From contig JAPDOI010000021.1 of assembly GCA_029168955.1 (NCBI GenBank), positions 1,711,501 to 1,775,500 of the forward strand: a stretch of DNA of 64,000 bases, given 5' to 3'. This DNA is from Aplectana chamaeleonis (Eukaryota; Nematoda; Chromadorea; Rhabditida; Cosmocercidae). The notes below the pieces were generated by a model that did not search any database, was not told where the DNA came from, and was given only the letters and a program-made list of their open reading frames with translations. This document shows positions 1 to 11,792 of this stretch, piece by piece. The translations under genes and the position numbers were made by a program. Numbering within the stretch: position 1 is the stretch's first letter; each line of letters opens with the position of its first letter.

Positions 1-1110
1 GGTGAAAAGGTCATTGCTCAATTTTGACGCTGCGTGCGGGAAAAATGAAGAAGGGGTAACCCATTAAAAAGAGGGTATGTGGGGAGATACCTGAAAAAAC
101 TAAACAGAACACCCAAAAAGGAATTAAAAAAGAAACGCTGCAAGCGAGCGCAAAAATCTACAAGTTTTAAACGCAGCTGTTACCTGACCAGTATGTAGAT
201 GGTAGCAAATGCCGGAATACCATAGTAGTCGAAAGCAGGTAGAAAGTCCATGAGGATTAGAATCCAACAAACGCTGGAGAAGATCAATACCTGAAATGGA
301 CAGCTGCTCGACGCAGCCTTTCGAAGTTGGCGGACACCCGACGCATGGAGACGCGACGCGGTCGTGGCATTCGCGCAAATTTTACGGGCTGACTAGGCGC
401 GCGGCGAGGAGGAGCCTGCGTTAACGAGCGCCAACGAGATGGAACAGATGAGGTGGACTATAAACCAGATGTAGAGCGCCGTGAACTGCAAAAAGCGGCA
501 AAGTGAGGGGATTTGAAGGGAAAAATGAGGAATTGATGTTCAATTGCAAGAAAAAATTAAAATGATATAGGGAAGGAAGTTTGTCGCCGCCAAACCGCAC
601 AGGCAGCGAATAGAGCCGCCCGGGTACAGACAGTGAACAAACGCAGCAGTGCGTCGGCGAAACGGGGTGAGGATGTCCCCTAGAGGGTATCCGCACGTGG
701 GTACGCTGACACACAACCAGAGCTGCCAAAATGGGATATTGAAAGGGTAAGTGGTCAGGATATGGGGAACGTGCAGTGTAAATTTGGATTTTCAGCAGTA
801 AAACGCGAGCGAAAAATTTGAAGATGAGTGGGACTAGGGACAAAAATTATAAACGCGAGATTGGGGAATTTTACTGCTTTCGCGGAGAATTTTAGATTGC
901 GTGCAGGATAGAGAAAGAAATGATGAGGGGATAATGAAGGGGATGAAATTGAAATGATATAAAAATACTAGAAAAACGAATGAGATCACTGCACGCGGAA
1001 AAATGAAAGGTTTAGAAGCGCACACTGCACGAGGAAAAAAATGAGGGGAAACCTGACCAAATATTAGTAAATAGAATAGGGAATATTTTGTAACAATTAG
1101 GAATAGTCCA
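1..1110. other. Upstream sequence, no gene recognised
   Basis: No reading frame here shows recognisable protein similarity or a convincing exon. Purine-rich stretches recur with a short theme related to GCACGCGGAAAAATGA (near 30-50, 890-930, 985-1040), suggesting an old degenerate repeat. The longest open frames are antisense, have biased composition and look like chance. Confidence 0.4.
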
Positions 1111-3480
1111 CAGACGCTGATTATGACGCAGGTGAAACACATGCGATGAGCTGGTGCCGACGAGGTGAAGACAATGATGATTCATCGTCGACCTCACGAC
1201 CATTACGAAATAATGGTGGCAACCACGTTTTCGCTTCGGGACGCAAGTTGGACTGCTTACCGCGAAATTTGAACGGTAAATTCCGTATCCACGCGAAAAC
1301 ACGTTTGAACGTGGAGACACGAGGAAACACGACTAAACCGAACAAAGCGAAAACGACCAAGTGAATGGATATAGGTGCGAAAACCCATTATTGAGGCCTG
1401 AATGCCCCATATAAGCCAGAAATACTGCGAGAACGCAGATTTAAAGGATTTTAAGATGGAATAAAGGCCTGCAGCCATGATTTAGTGAACCCAAGAATTT
1501 AGTTAGCCTACAAGTAGATGGTACAAGTGTGGTTTTGAAGCCACGCGAAGCAATTAGATATGGAAACCAAACAGCCAGATGTTGGAGCCGCATCACAGGA
1601 ACTGTGCCGGATAGGTGAATGGCTTGCCATAGGTAGCTCCGCCCAGACTTGTAGACACGATCCAAGGTCACCATGCGTGACTGTAAGCGTATCCACTGGC
1701 GATGGTAATTATCCCGAGGAGTCGATCCAGGTGCTAACGTGATGGTCGTAAAACACCAGAGCACACGTGTTGATCCATGTTCGAGTAGAATTAGCTAGGC
1801 TAACCGAGGTTAGCTAGAGTCTAGCTAACTGACGTCGTAGAGCGCGATGGTATTGCACACAGGATGAGTTTTAAAGTTGAGTGCCAACGCTGCCAACCCA
1901 GTTAAAGGGATTAAGGTGGCGAATGACGCGAAATTGAGCCAAAACTAGTATAAATGACCCAAATAACGCCAAAACGCGGACCAAAACCCCGAGATGGTAT
2001 AACTGGGGGGTGCCAGTGCTAAAAGTGCACTGCTCCCAAGACCGAGTGCGAGCTATATACGGTCGAGTAGTCCTTGTACGTTGTCCGAGGCGTCCTTTTG
2101 CGAGATGTAGCTGATGGAGTTGTTTTGTCCCGTATATGATGTAAACTAGTGGTCAAGGTACCTAACGGTGTAAAACAACACAAATTTATGACCCTTGTAC
2201 CAAAACGGTCCGATTGCTGCCACCAATCGGAACGCTGGCACGCGGTCAAAGATGGTATTAAGTGTTATACACCGAGGACGACGTAGGGGAGAAACTTACG
2301 CATACTTACCTAGGCGCAACTAGTAAAGTGGAAAAGGAGAACGCGATATAGCAATATAGTGACCGTTATGCGAGCTGGAACCTGTGCACTGGTTACCTAC
2401 CAACCGAAACAGCGGTCAACCAACCAAGACAAGCTATGGTTTGGGACCACACGCCGACCGTTGACTAACCTACAGACCAACCCAGAGAAAACCCAGACGG
2501 AGAGGGGTAATTGTGACATAATGGGCGTATATGTACGAACCAAAAGGTGCGAGGGATAACTACAAGCAACCAGGCGGTCACGAGGGGTTACTAGGGGTCA
2601 TGATGTTGCGAGAGACCTGACGCAGGCTTCCTCACAGCTTTCGGGTGCACCCGCTCCCTTCACATGTCCATGGCCATCCGCAACCCTCCTTGTCCCCCAC
2701 CGGTGCGTGCCACCCGGAGCGGCAGAGGGGGAGAGCTGCGACCACAGGAAGTAGGTGGGCTCTGTCCCAAACGCCAGGTCTCCTTGTAACGCTCTGACAC
2801 CACAACTTACCTAGCACTACCCTGGCCCTACGCTAGCTACTACGCAGTCACCGAGACCCAACCGGCCTAAGGGGGCACGCGCGGATTCGATCACAACAGC
2901 CAGACACGGGTTTCCCACGTGTCCAACTGCAGCCGGATGCACCATGTCGCGACGGTTGCCGTCCTCCACTCCGAGTCTGCGTTTCCGTCCTTGAAGCATC
3001 GGTTGTCACGGAGGGGGTCGGCCGCTAGTCCGACACGAATGAACCAGAGAACTTACGGCGTGCCCCTATGCTTATGCCTGCCACGCGGAAACCGAGTATA
3101 TGGAATACTACATGTGTGTTAGGCCCTACAGCCTCCGGTCGCACACTACGCTGGTACCACGCCCTTACCCACAAACCAGGGCCAACTCCAGGATAGGTCT
3201 GACCCAACTACAACCGCCATTGCGCGGCACACACAAAACACAACATGTGTCACCGAACCAAGTATACACCGTCTGTACGGTATGATATTGCTACACAACA
3301 GGACACAAGTATTAAATATGCGTTTACCCTTTAAAATACTAAACTACTGAACGCGGCAATAAATATTTACATAAGTTAAAATACAATTACTCCTACGTGT
3401 CAGGGACGGACCGTGCCCAGCTGAGACGGGGAGGACAAACTCTTACTACGTGACGAACTCGGGGGAGGAACCGGACGCAC
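1111..3480. other. Upstream sequence, unrecognised, partly GC-rich
   Basis: No gene was recognised. The part from about 2600 to 3290 is richer in G+C and CpG than its surroundings. It could be a remnant of a mobile element, but I see no terminal repeats, primer-binding site or coding motif to name one. Confidence 0.35.
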
Positions 3481-3521
3481 GGGTAGTGAGGGCTTTAAGT
3501 TGACCAGGCCTCTGCTCAATT

Positions 3522-3765
3522 ATCAGGCGATGACAGGAGCAGAGGAGGTGCGGGCAGGGCGCCACCGCACGGTAGACCCTCCTCCATACGCGGGATCGGC
3601 AGGACAGCTCGCAGGACTGATGACGATCGAAGGAAGCAGGACCATCAGGCGATGCCAGGAGCAGAGGAGGTGCGGGCAGGACGCCACCGCACGGTAGACC
3701 CTCCTCCGTACGCGGAATCGGCAGGACAGCTCGCAGGACTGATGACGATCGAAGGAAGCAGGACG
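3522..3765. repeat. Tandem duplication of a 122 bp unit
   Basis: Two near-identical units follow each other. The phrase ATCAGGCGATG begins at 3522 and again at about 3644, and both units contain GGAGCAGAGGAGGTGCGGGC and ACGATCGAAGGAAGCAGGAC. Few mismatches separate them, so the duplication looks recent. Open frames across it are by-products of its G+C content. Confidence 0.8.
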
Positions 3766-3989
3766 TCTCAGGCATGTGACGCGAGCGCACGAAGAGCGGC
3801 GCACCCGATGACGGCAATCGATGACACTGACGAAGAGGCGTCGGCACTGGCGCTCTGACTTGCCAGGCGACGGGGGTCGCGCGGATTCTGCGTCCCTGCA
3901 TGATGATGCAATTCCTTTTGTAGAGATCGTGGCGGGACCAGTGACGGAAGGCCAGGCGGCGGCCTTTAGATGACTAAGTCGGACGGAAG

Positions 3990-5000
3990 TCACGACACGA
4001 GGTATTTCTATAGAATTTCATCAACAACAATGATAGCAGCATCAAGCATCTTTTATCAGGTTTTCCATCCATTTCTATGAGGTGGTTCATTTCATTTCTG
4101 ACTTTTACTTGAGTGCTCCCCCCCCGTTTAGGATAGTCCCAAAAAGTTATAGCTATGAGCTGCAGGGTCATGACAGATAACAGTTAATTCGCGAAAAAAC
4201 AAAAGAGGTAGCAATTCCTTGAATAACCATCTTTACAAAAAAGGAGCTGAACGAAAAAACATTCACACCACCAGTATGAGGGACCTAAAGCCAAAAAAAC
4301 CGCTGTCGAAAAATCGTATGAGATTTAGCAGCTATAGCAGGGAAAAATAACAACTAGAACCTAATTGCAATCTGATACGGAGAAAATTCATGATCTAGCA
4401 ACGATGAAGTTATACCAGAAATTAAGCCGAGAGTCATAATCCTCAAACCGCAAAATCATTCCGAAGGCATGCTACCTCTCCATGCTGCCACTCTAAGGCG
4501 AAAGAATGCAGAGAGGCACCGAACGCGGAGTTCAGGCAGTGTATGGGCCGCGTTTGTATTTTGAATTTCCTACGCTATCAAATATTCCATCATCTTGAAA
4601 TTTTGTTGAGGTCTGAGATTCTCCAATGGGGACATGGTAAGTGTGTCCTACTGTGCGCGAGGAATCGATTGTGTGCGGTTTAAATTTTATGATGCTGTGC
4701 TATAACAGACAAAAGACAAGAAAACGGGGCTGCAATGAAAAACGAAAAAACAACCTGTGCGCACGAAACTGTAATGAAACGAATGGGGCTGCTCTCACAA
4801 ACAAGTCGTCATCGCTCGTCCCCTGCGCTCTCCGCTCCGGCATTTCGATGACCATGTAGGTTATCTTCCGCTTCTGAAGTGGCGAAAAATTGAAGATTTT
4901 CAAAAATTTACTTATATAATAAGGTAGAACCGATACCTTGCGCACAGTCAAGTGCCCCTCCAGTACCTTCCATTGGCAGACAACAACTCTAAATAAAAAG
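3990..5000. other. Unannotated AT-rich upstream sequence
   Basis: I see no supported gene, RNA or clear repeat boundary in this stretch. Confidence 0.35.
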
Positions 5001-5004
5001 ATAG

Positions 5005-5710
5005 AAAAAATGTCGAACGAATGAAAAGTGAAAAAATATCGTTCGCAAAAATATCAACCGAACGAATTTCGAAAAACTTTCGAAATTTTAGAGGTCGTAC
5101 GAACAAAATTCAACATTAATCGAAATTTAGATTTTTTTCGAAATTCGTTTTAAATTTCGCTTTTTTTTCGAAATTCGTTCGAAATTTCAGTTTTTTATTC
5201 TAAATTCGTCCGAAAAAACTTTTGGAACTTTGTTCGAAGTTTTGGTTTTTCCGAAACCCCTTCAGAATTTTAGATCTTTTTTTTTAACAAAACCAGACTC
5301 AACGCTCTATTTGCAACGCACAGTCAGCGAATGAATTTTCCACACGTGCTCGATTTCTACTCAAGTCGCGAGCGTAAATATCTTTTCTTCCTTATTTCAA
5401 TCAGTTCGAAGTGATGCTTTTCGGGCCATTCATGTTTGCGAGAATGGCTTCATATTCCGCGGTCCCTAGCACAACTTTTCGAGTAGGCGAATTGCTCGCT
5501 CAAGCCCACGACAATTCTGCGTGAGGAATAACGAAACAATGTAGCCTTGGGTTTGAGAAGCTTTTTAGAAGTGGAACAAATTTTTGCAAAAAAATCGATC
5601 AAATGAAGTTTCGAACGAATCAAAATGGGAAAATTCGTTCGACAAACTTTCGAACAAACGAAAAAATTTCGAAAAAGCTTTCGAAATTTTCCAAACATTT
5701 CATTCTTTTA
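5005..5710. repeat. Dispersed TTCGAA-rich repeat, copy 1
   Basis: The block is full of TTCGAAA/TTTCGAA palindromes and contains the phrase TCGATTTCTACTCAAGTCGC. A second copy in the same orientation lies at about 18015-18720 inside the core of the giant foldback and shares the same order of landmarks (AACGCTC..., the TCTACTCAAGTCGCG phrase, then gaacgaatg-type runs). It is a dispersed repeat of unknown class with no coding capacity seen. Confidence 0.65.
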
Positions 5711-6051
5711 CAACTATAATACACAGTGATCACGAGAATTGTCAGACGAGTACAACAAAAGATAATGGAAATGAGAAAAGTAGAAATGGGAGCATAGAAA
5801 GAGTAACTAGTGGGCGCATGGTGATGGAATAATTAGCTATTAGCCATATCGATCGTTTTTCGTTTTGGCGTTGGAAAAAAGGCGCGAGCCGGGGGGACTT
5901 TTTTTCTGGATGTCGCCTCATATTTTCACCACTTTTTTCCCACTTTTTTCGGCCATGGCTTCGGCACGACGTGAGAATAATGTAGAGCAGCCAAAAAAAG
6001 TGAGCGAAACCGATCCCGCCCTCCGAGGCGACTCCCAAGCGAATGTCAGAG

Positions 6052-6170
6052 TTAGTCTGATGAATGGACGGAGTTGCGATGGTAGATCACCCCGTGCGAA
6101 TCGAAACCCTTTTCTCCACTGAGGCCGCCAACCCCGCACGGCCAGCCGCCTGGTCCATGCGTCAGACTAA
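6052..6170. mobile_element. Small palindromic MITE, TTAGTCTGA ends, copy 1
   Basis: The element starts TTAGTCTGATGAATGGACGG and ends CATGCGTCAGACTAA, so its ends are inverted repeats, with a GC-rich interior. A related copy in the opposite orientation lies at 33584-33682, and the sequence outside it (ATTGAAACCGGAAACCATA) is also shared. The repeated unit is therefore larger than the palindrome. The superfamily is not clear. Confidence 0.6.
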
Positions 6171-6576
6171 ATTGAAACCGGAAACCATATGTTACAGCAT
6201 ATGGCACCCAGTTTGCGCCAACCTTCAACAGTGAGCGCGAAGTTTCTTCACGATCCATGCCGACGTTATGTGCAAGCGGTAGCGCGCCAAATCAAAGCAA
6301 AGTGAAATCCTCTGTATTGTTGACGTGAAGCAAATGAACAATAGTCGATCCCGGAAGTCTGATTGTTTGGTCTCCAATTGGTGACCGTCAAAATTAGTAT
6401 GATGATTTAGAATAAGCTCTGCGGTCACCGTGTGCTGAGTTCAGTGAAAAATCAAGAAGGACGTCAATCATTATGGAGTGATAGACAGCTCGAAAATTCT
6501 TATTCACCGACAATTCTAGCACTCCTTGCCACCTACTTTTGTTGCCCGATTTCACGATGAAGCAGCTGTGCGGCGC

Positions 6577-6631
6577 ATGATCTATCGAAGGCTCGGACAA
6601 ACTGATATGGTCGTATCAAAGATCAGCTTTG
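6577..6631 (+). CDS. Aldo-keto reductase (L-galactose dehydrogenase-like), coding exon 1
   Basis: First coding exon of a spliced NAD(P)H-dependent oxidoreductase, probably cytosolic, with the (beta/alpha)8 aldo-keto reductase fold. It encodes MIYRRLGQTDMVVSKISFG, the typical N-terminal strand of the family. The start is the first in-frame ATG downstream of an in-frame stop at 6517; the donor is g|gtaagt at 6632, phase 1. The joined nine-exon model gives 340 residues, close to the roughly 320-residue family length. The tetrad is present: D50 and Y55 (DTAYWY), K81 (YISTK), H128 (QIHDAD). Homologues act on aldose sugars such as L-galactose; the substrate here is inference. No signal peptide or membrane segment is seen. 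An upstream non-coding or trans-spliced leader exon is possible and cannot be excluded. Confidence 0.85.
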
Positions 6632-6710
6632 GTAAGTCTTCCGATAAGAGTTTCGAGCGAGATGATTCCGATCAAAAAGAAAAAAAAATAATCCTACTAA
6701 CTATTTTTGC

Positions 6711-6722
6711 CTTGTGTGTGTG

Positions 6723-6801
<79 letters not shown>

Positions 6802-6892
6802 TGTGAGTGTGTGTGGTGTGAGTGTGTGTGGTGTGAGTGTGTGTGTGGGGTGTGAGTGTGTGTGTGTGTGCGTGTGTGTGTATGTGTGTGTG

Positions 6893-6925
<33 letters not shown>

Positions 6926-7084
6926 TGTGTGAGTGTGTGAGTGTGTGAGTGTATGTGTATGTGTGTGTGTGTGTGAGTGTGAGTGTGTGATTGTGTGTGT
7001 GTGAGTGTATGTGTGTATGTGTGTATGTGTGTATGTGTGTATGTGTGTATGTGTGTATGTGTGTATGTGTGTATGTGTGTATGT

Positions 7085-7176
<92 letters not shown>

Positions 7177-7255
7177 TGGGTGTGTGCGCGTGTGTGTGCG
7201 TGTGTGTGTGGGTGGGTGTGTGTGTGTGCGTGTGTGTGCGTGCGTGTGCGTGACT
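6711..7255. repeat. (GT)n microsatellite with higher-order variants
   Basis: About 545 bp of almost pure TG dinucleotide, starting roughly 80 bp after the exon 1 donor. It contains an 8 bp variant TATGTGTG repeated about ten times (around 7007-7090), three TGTGTGGTGTGAG-type units, and a more GC-rich end with GTGTGCG. The long open frames across it (poly Thr-His or Cys-Val) are artefacts of the repeat. Confidence 0.97.
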
Positions 7256-7349
7256 TTTTGGATCGGCGTAAAGAATCTTGACCCAATCAATGAGCTTTTC
7301 TGGGACACCATGCTGCCGCGAAGCGAACCACATCACTTCTCGATACGCT

Positions 7350-7617
7350 TCATAAGACTAGAAGAAAATCACGAATAATTCGGGAATTGGCACTTTTCGA
7401 ATATTCGATTTTCCGAATAATTCGGAAGTTGGCCTTTTTCGAATATTCGGCTTTTCGAATGATTCGAAGACGACTCTCTCTTTCAATCGAATGATCAATT
7501 TACGAATCATTCGATTCGATCGAAGTAACTAGTCTCATGAAATTTTTAACTTGTTTTTGAAAAAAAATTGGCTCAAAAGTGGCGATCGGGTGCAATCTAC
7601 GGGCTGAACACGAATCT
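7350..7617. repeat. Dispersed AT-rich repeat with TTCGAATATTCG motifs
   Basis: This segment matches about 42835-43150 in the same orientation. Shared landmarks are a CTTCATNAGACTAGAA start, TTTTCGAATATTCG repeats, and the phrase GGCTCAAAAGTGGC followed by GCAATCTA and CTGAACAC. It forms the left part of a mosaic repeat cluster that continues to about 8900. Confidence 0.7.
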
Positions 7618-7855
7618 GGGACCGGTATCATCAATGCGTGCAGTTTGGTAGGGGTAAAGGCGTCGGCTCTTTTGATGATTACACCGTGAAAGCTTTTGGT
7701 ATCCTATCAGAGCAGCCTCTCAACTGCCCCAGCCTATTAGCAGGGTAGGCCAAGGGGGCTGTCGGTTAGCGATCTTCCGCTTTTGCAGGGTAACCACTAA
7801 ACGTGTCGCCGCCTTTACCCCTACCCAGCACTGCCGCATTGATGAATCCGGCCCC
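7618..7855. mobile_element. 238 bp palindromic element with GGGRCCGG ends, copy 1
   Basis: The ends are long imperfect inverted repeats: GGGACCGGTATCATCAATGC at the left and GCATTGATGAATCCGGCCCC at the right, each followed inward by a GGGGTAAAGGCG block. It interrupts the dispersed phrase GAATCTGG/AGTCCGT, which is intact near 8662 and 43146, so this is an insertion. A second copy, with its interior inverted, lies at 44285-44515. The superfamily is unassigned. Confidence 0.7.
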
Positions 7856-8900
7856 GCGGAGTCCGTTTGTCGAAATTCAGAGGTTAGCTGTAGGTTGCGG
7901 TAGGTACCCCGCCATTTAGGGCGCAAAACCTGCCTTAGCTTTCCGGAAATCGACAAATGGACGTTAGATTCGTATGAAAAACCCCGAATCACCCCCGTAT
8001 ACGGATTTTGAGTCAAATGTGAGACTTTGACCGAACTACCATATACCACCGTAATCTACCATAATCTGCAAAAATCGATAAACGGACGCCAGGTTCGTAC
8101 TCACAAGGGAAGTGTTTAGAGTGGTAAACGCATCTGCCAAAACGACTAGTATCGTTAGTATCTCTTGTGGGTCAATAGTAAAACTGCGCAGTACCCAGCC
8201 CGGAGGTGCAGGTTCCAAGAAGTTACAAGCTTGAAAAGTCGTTTTTTGTGCTTTCTGTGCCCTCCAAAAAGGGCATTAATCTTTCGAAAATTCAGAAAAG
8301 GGCCCCATAAATGTGTTCAGCGCCCAAAACTACCACCGTGAGCAAAATTTGGGTGAAGGCGCATTTTCCATACTTTGTCCAGACTGACAGCGTTTTGGAC
8401 TTCCTGATTTTCGGTTGGGCGAACATTTATACCGATTAGAGGGCTCTGGATGAGTTTTAGAAAAATGTTCCAGATTTGACTTGAAATTCTCCCAGGGGGG
8501 TTTTTTGGGGCGCTGATCACGAATCTGTGGTCTATTAGTCGGTTTTCCAAAGTTTTCGCAAAGCTTCCCAACCGGGGAAAATTTCGAGGGAAAAACGCCA
8601 CTTTTGAAAATTTCGGAGCACTATTGCTCAAACTGTTCCTCTCCAAGTGATTTGGAGTGCTGAACACGAATCTGGAGTCCGTATATCGATATTTCGCAAA
8701 TTACGGTAGATTACGGTGGGTGTACGGTAGTTTGGTCAAAATCCCAGATTTTACTCAAAAATTGTTTACGGGGGTTATTCGGAGTGGAGAATACGACTTT
8801 AAAGGCATCGTACGCGCAAAAAACGGTGTCTTATATTTCTATGTTTTTGAGTAGGCAAGCTCTTGAGGTAAGTGATAATAGCAAAGAAACCACAAGAAAC
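7856..8900. repeat. Dispersed repeat cluster (GAACACGAATCTGGAGTCCG family)
   Basis: This stretch carries several diverged pieces of a repeat marked by GGTAGGTAC, CGTATACGGATTTTGAGTCA and TACGGTAGATTACGG-like phrases. Related pieces lie at 10440-11400, in the foldback arms near 12170-12480, and at 43146-43990. Their order and orientation vary, which suggests repeated breakage or serial insertion. No coding frame is supported. Confidence 0.6.
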
Positions 8901-9027
8901 TCCAGCTTTCGAAAAATAAACGCGTTTAAAACCTTTAAAAAAATTTTATTTTTCGCCCCCTCCGTCGAATTCGGTCTGTCCTGTGCAATACGTCCGAAGT
9001 TTTTCTGAACGTCTGAAGTGGTTTTAA

Positions 9028-9669
9028 AGGCTGCATACACGCTTGCAAACATGGTCGATATATCAGCATAAATAGGCCTGCAAGGCCCCTACCATGTCGT
9101 GAACGACGTTTGAAGCGCTGAAAACCATCCAGTATGACAATATTTGACGATATTTGAGCAATCATGGCTCGCACGCCCGTATTTTCACACCCCTTCGAGT
9201 AACAGAATGAAAAGTCAAACTCGAGAAAACATGTGATAATTGAGAGTGATAGCACTATCGAAAGGGAGTGCACGAGAGAAACAGCTCGATTTGCTTGAGT
9301 AAAACATGTTTACATACCGATTAACTCTCGTCCACTTTTGAGAATGCCGCTCTAGTCCGGCTGGCTTTTGAAAATGGAGGATTTCATCGGCGTACAAACA
9401 TGTAATATCCAGGTAAATCGAGCTGTTTCTCTCGTGCACTCCCTTTTGATAGTGCTATCACTCTCAATTATCACATGTTTTCTCAAGTTTAACTTTTCAT
9501 TCTGTTACTCGAAGGGGTGTGAAAATACGGGCGTGCGAGACATGATTGCTCAAATTATGTCATTCTGGATGATTTTCAGCGCTTCAAACGTCGTTGACGA
9601 CATGGTAGGGGCCGTGCGGGCCTATTTATGCTGATATCTCGACCATGTTTGCGAGCGTGTATGCTGCCT
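9028..9669. mobile_element. 642 bp long-palindrome MITE with TTAA target sites
   Basis: The element begins AGGCTGCATACACGC and ends GCGTGTATGCTGCCT, flanked by TTAA at 9024-9027 and 9670-9673. Its two halves are nearly reverse complements over several hundred bases, folding around about 9350. A close relative, again TTAA-flanked, is at 46887-47538. TTAA duplication is a piggyBac-type signature; no transposase is present, so it is non-autonomous. Confidence 0.85.
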
Positions 9670-9673
9670 TTAA

Positions 9674-10135
9674 AGGCAGTGTTCACAAAGGAAAAGTTTC
9701 CCCTTTTTTTGACTAAAACGTAAGCTTTGGGTCCCTATAAGAAGATTTAGAACGAAAGTGCGACGAAAAACGGCTGGTAAGTGGGTGAAAATCTCGTGGG
9801 CCAGCCGACCCATTGGGCCACTCCGCCCACGTCCTATAACAGTTTCCCTGAATTTGTGGTTAAATGAGCGATGGTTTCCCATCAAAAGCCCGTTCTTCCC
9901 TTCATTCTCAACGTCTCTCTTTACTCAGGTTAGCTCGCACACATTGGCTGCAAAAAACAGGAGTTACAAGCCTCGAACAACTCGTCCACAATTTTCCCTT
10001 GCTAAACTTTGAGGGGCCATAAGTCCGTTTCCAGGGGGTCTTGTACTATTCCAGGGACATCATTGGAATCAGCATGGGACCGTTTTCAAGATAGGCGGAA
10101 AAACAGAAAAACGACTTCTATCGTGAACACTGCCT
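9674..10135. mobile_element. 462 bp TTAA MITE, AGGCAGTGTTCAC ends, subfamily A copy 1
   Basis: Begins AGGCAGTGTTCAC and ends GTGAACACTGCCT, with TTAA at 9670-9673 and 10136-10139. The left TTAA is shared with the preceding element, so two elements abut across one target site. An equally long (462 bp) inverted copy lies at 51668-52129. On the minus strand the interior contains GTGGCCCAATGGGTCGG, which resembles a tRNA A-box. Confidence 0.9.
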
Positions 10136-10439
10136 TTAAGCTTTAAACTTTCTAGCTGAGAAGATTTCTTTTGCCTTTCTTCTACCAAAGTCACTTAAAA
10201 ATAAAAAGCTTACTCTGTGCAAGTTTTGATGATAAGATTTTCCGGAATAAGGGCTGGCAATACAGTATCTCTTGCGCCTAACATGACGCTTATGTTCCTT
10301 GTGCTAGATGGCTGGTGAGAACTGGTGGCGGATCCTCATCTTTAACCCCTTCCAACCTCATAACCCTACGTTTTTGAAGCGCCAAAGTTTACCGGTGTGG
10401 TCTATCGAGCTCATTCATGAAATTGAACCTAAAAAATGG

Positions 10440-11400
10440 AAAGTGGTCTCCGGCGCGAACGATGCCTTTAATGTCCGTTTGTCGATTTTCAAAATACTAA
10501 GTTGGCTTTTGCCCCCTAAATGACATGTTACCTACCGTAACCTACAGTAAACCTCAAAATGTCGACAAATGGACTCCACATTCGTGTTCACCTCCCTAGA
10601 TTACCCCTACATACAAGTTTTGGGCTAAATCCGAGAAAATTTTTTGAAACTCGCAAAAAAATGCCTGTTGGGTGTGTACCCTTACCTTTTCGCGAGGCTT
10701 CAAAAATGCTCATAACTTGTTCGAACCTGCAGCTCGGGGCGGGGTACTGCGCATTTTTACTATTGAGCCAGAAGAGATACTAACAATGCTGGTCCTTTTC
10801 GCAGATGCGTTTACCACTCTAAACACTTCCCTTGTCAGCACTCCAAATAACTCCCCGAGGAGCGATTCGAGCCATATCTATCGTAGCACTCCGTAAATCG
10901 TCAAAAGTTGATTTGCTATCAAATTTTCACTAAAGAAAGCTTTGAACGAGTCAAGTCAAAAACTTCGGAAAATTGACACATAAACCCAAAAATCGTGATC
11001 AGCGCCCCAAATAACACAACTGGGAGGATATCAAGAGAATCTCGAACATTATTAAAACGCTTTCAGAGCCTTCTGATTCATATGAACACACTCCGAACCG
11101 AAAATCAGTACAAATCTAAAACGCTGTCAGTCTGTGCCAAGTTTGGAAATGCGCCCTCACCCAAACTTTGCTCAGGCGGTAGTTTTGGGCGCTGAACACA
11201 CTTGTGAGGTCCGTTTCCGAATTCTTCAATGACTAATGCGCGCTTTGGAAAGTACAACAGGTACGCAAATTTGGCGAAAAACGTCTATAACTTCGTTTTA
11301 GTGTGGTTTCAGGCAGATGCGAAGACAATAGTCGGATTCTTCGTCAAAAACGCTTCTAGAAAAGTACTTCATCCGTAATGGTCAGGCTAATGAAAAGTAG
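10440..11400. repeat. Dispersed repeat, same family as 43146-43990
   Basis: Landmarks shared in the same order and orientation with 43380-43990 include CCCCGAGGAGC, CGTCAAAAGT, a TTCGGAAAATTGACACATAA phrase, ACACAACTGGGAGGATAT, and GGTACAACAGGTAC. It is clearly homologous but diverged by many small changes. No coding function is seen. Confidence 0.7.
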
Positions 11401-11735
11401 TTCCCTTGTGAGCCTCAATAGGCAAGATTTTATAAAAGGGAAAAGGAGAAAGAAGGAAAATTAAGGAGAAGACCAGGAGAGAAAGACAAGACGCGAACGC
11501 ACACGCCGCGACCGCACACACAACCTGCCAGGCCTCCTCCGCGTCGGCGCTAGCTGGGGCGTGACAATCCACACAATGCTCACAAAGATTTTGTGGGCAT
11601 TGCCCACAATATTCTTGTGGGCACTCGATTCTCGCTGGCGCGATTATGTGGAACGTCTAGCGCCGACGAAAAAGGACGCGAAATCGGTCTCGTCCTCCGG
11701 GACAACACGCGAGCGAATGCCAGAGAACTATAGCT
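11380..11735. repeat. Direct repeat of 43925-44283
   Basis: Shares GGGCGTGACAATCCACACAA, CACAAAGATTTTGTGGGC, CGCGATTATGTGGAACGTCT and AGCGCCGACGAAAAAGGACG with the distant copy in the same orientation. It includes a small local palindrome around CAAAGATTTTGTGGGCATTGCCCACAATATTCTTGTGGGC. The continuity with the upstream repeat in both places suggests one roughly 1.3 kb ancestral unit. Confidence 0.75.
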
Positions 11736-11792
11736 GTACAATCCTATATATAAAGAATCCTATGGGCAGAGAAAAGAATTATGACTTACCGG

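Noticed and set aside
6526..6576. Upstream extension of exon 1 from a TTG codon
   Set aside because: Family homology starts at the MIYRRLG block, an ATG is available at 6577, and a stop lies just upstream at 6517. TTG initiation is not needed.
6672..7380. Open frames of over 200 codons coding for Thr-His or Cys-Val repeats
   Set aside because: Pure consequence of the (GT)n microsatellite on either strand.
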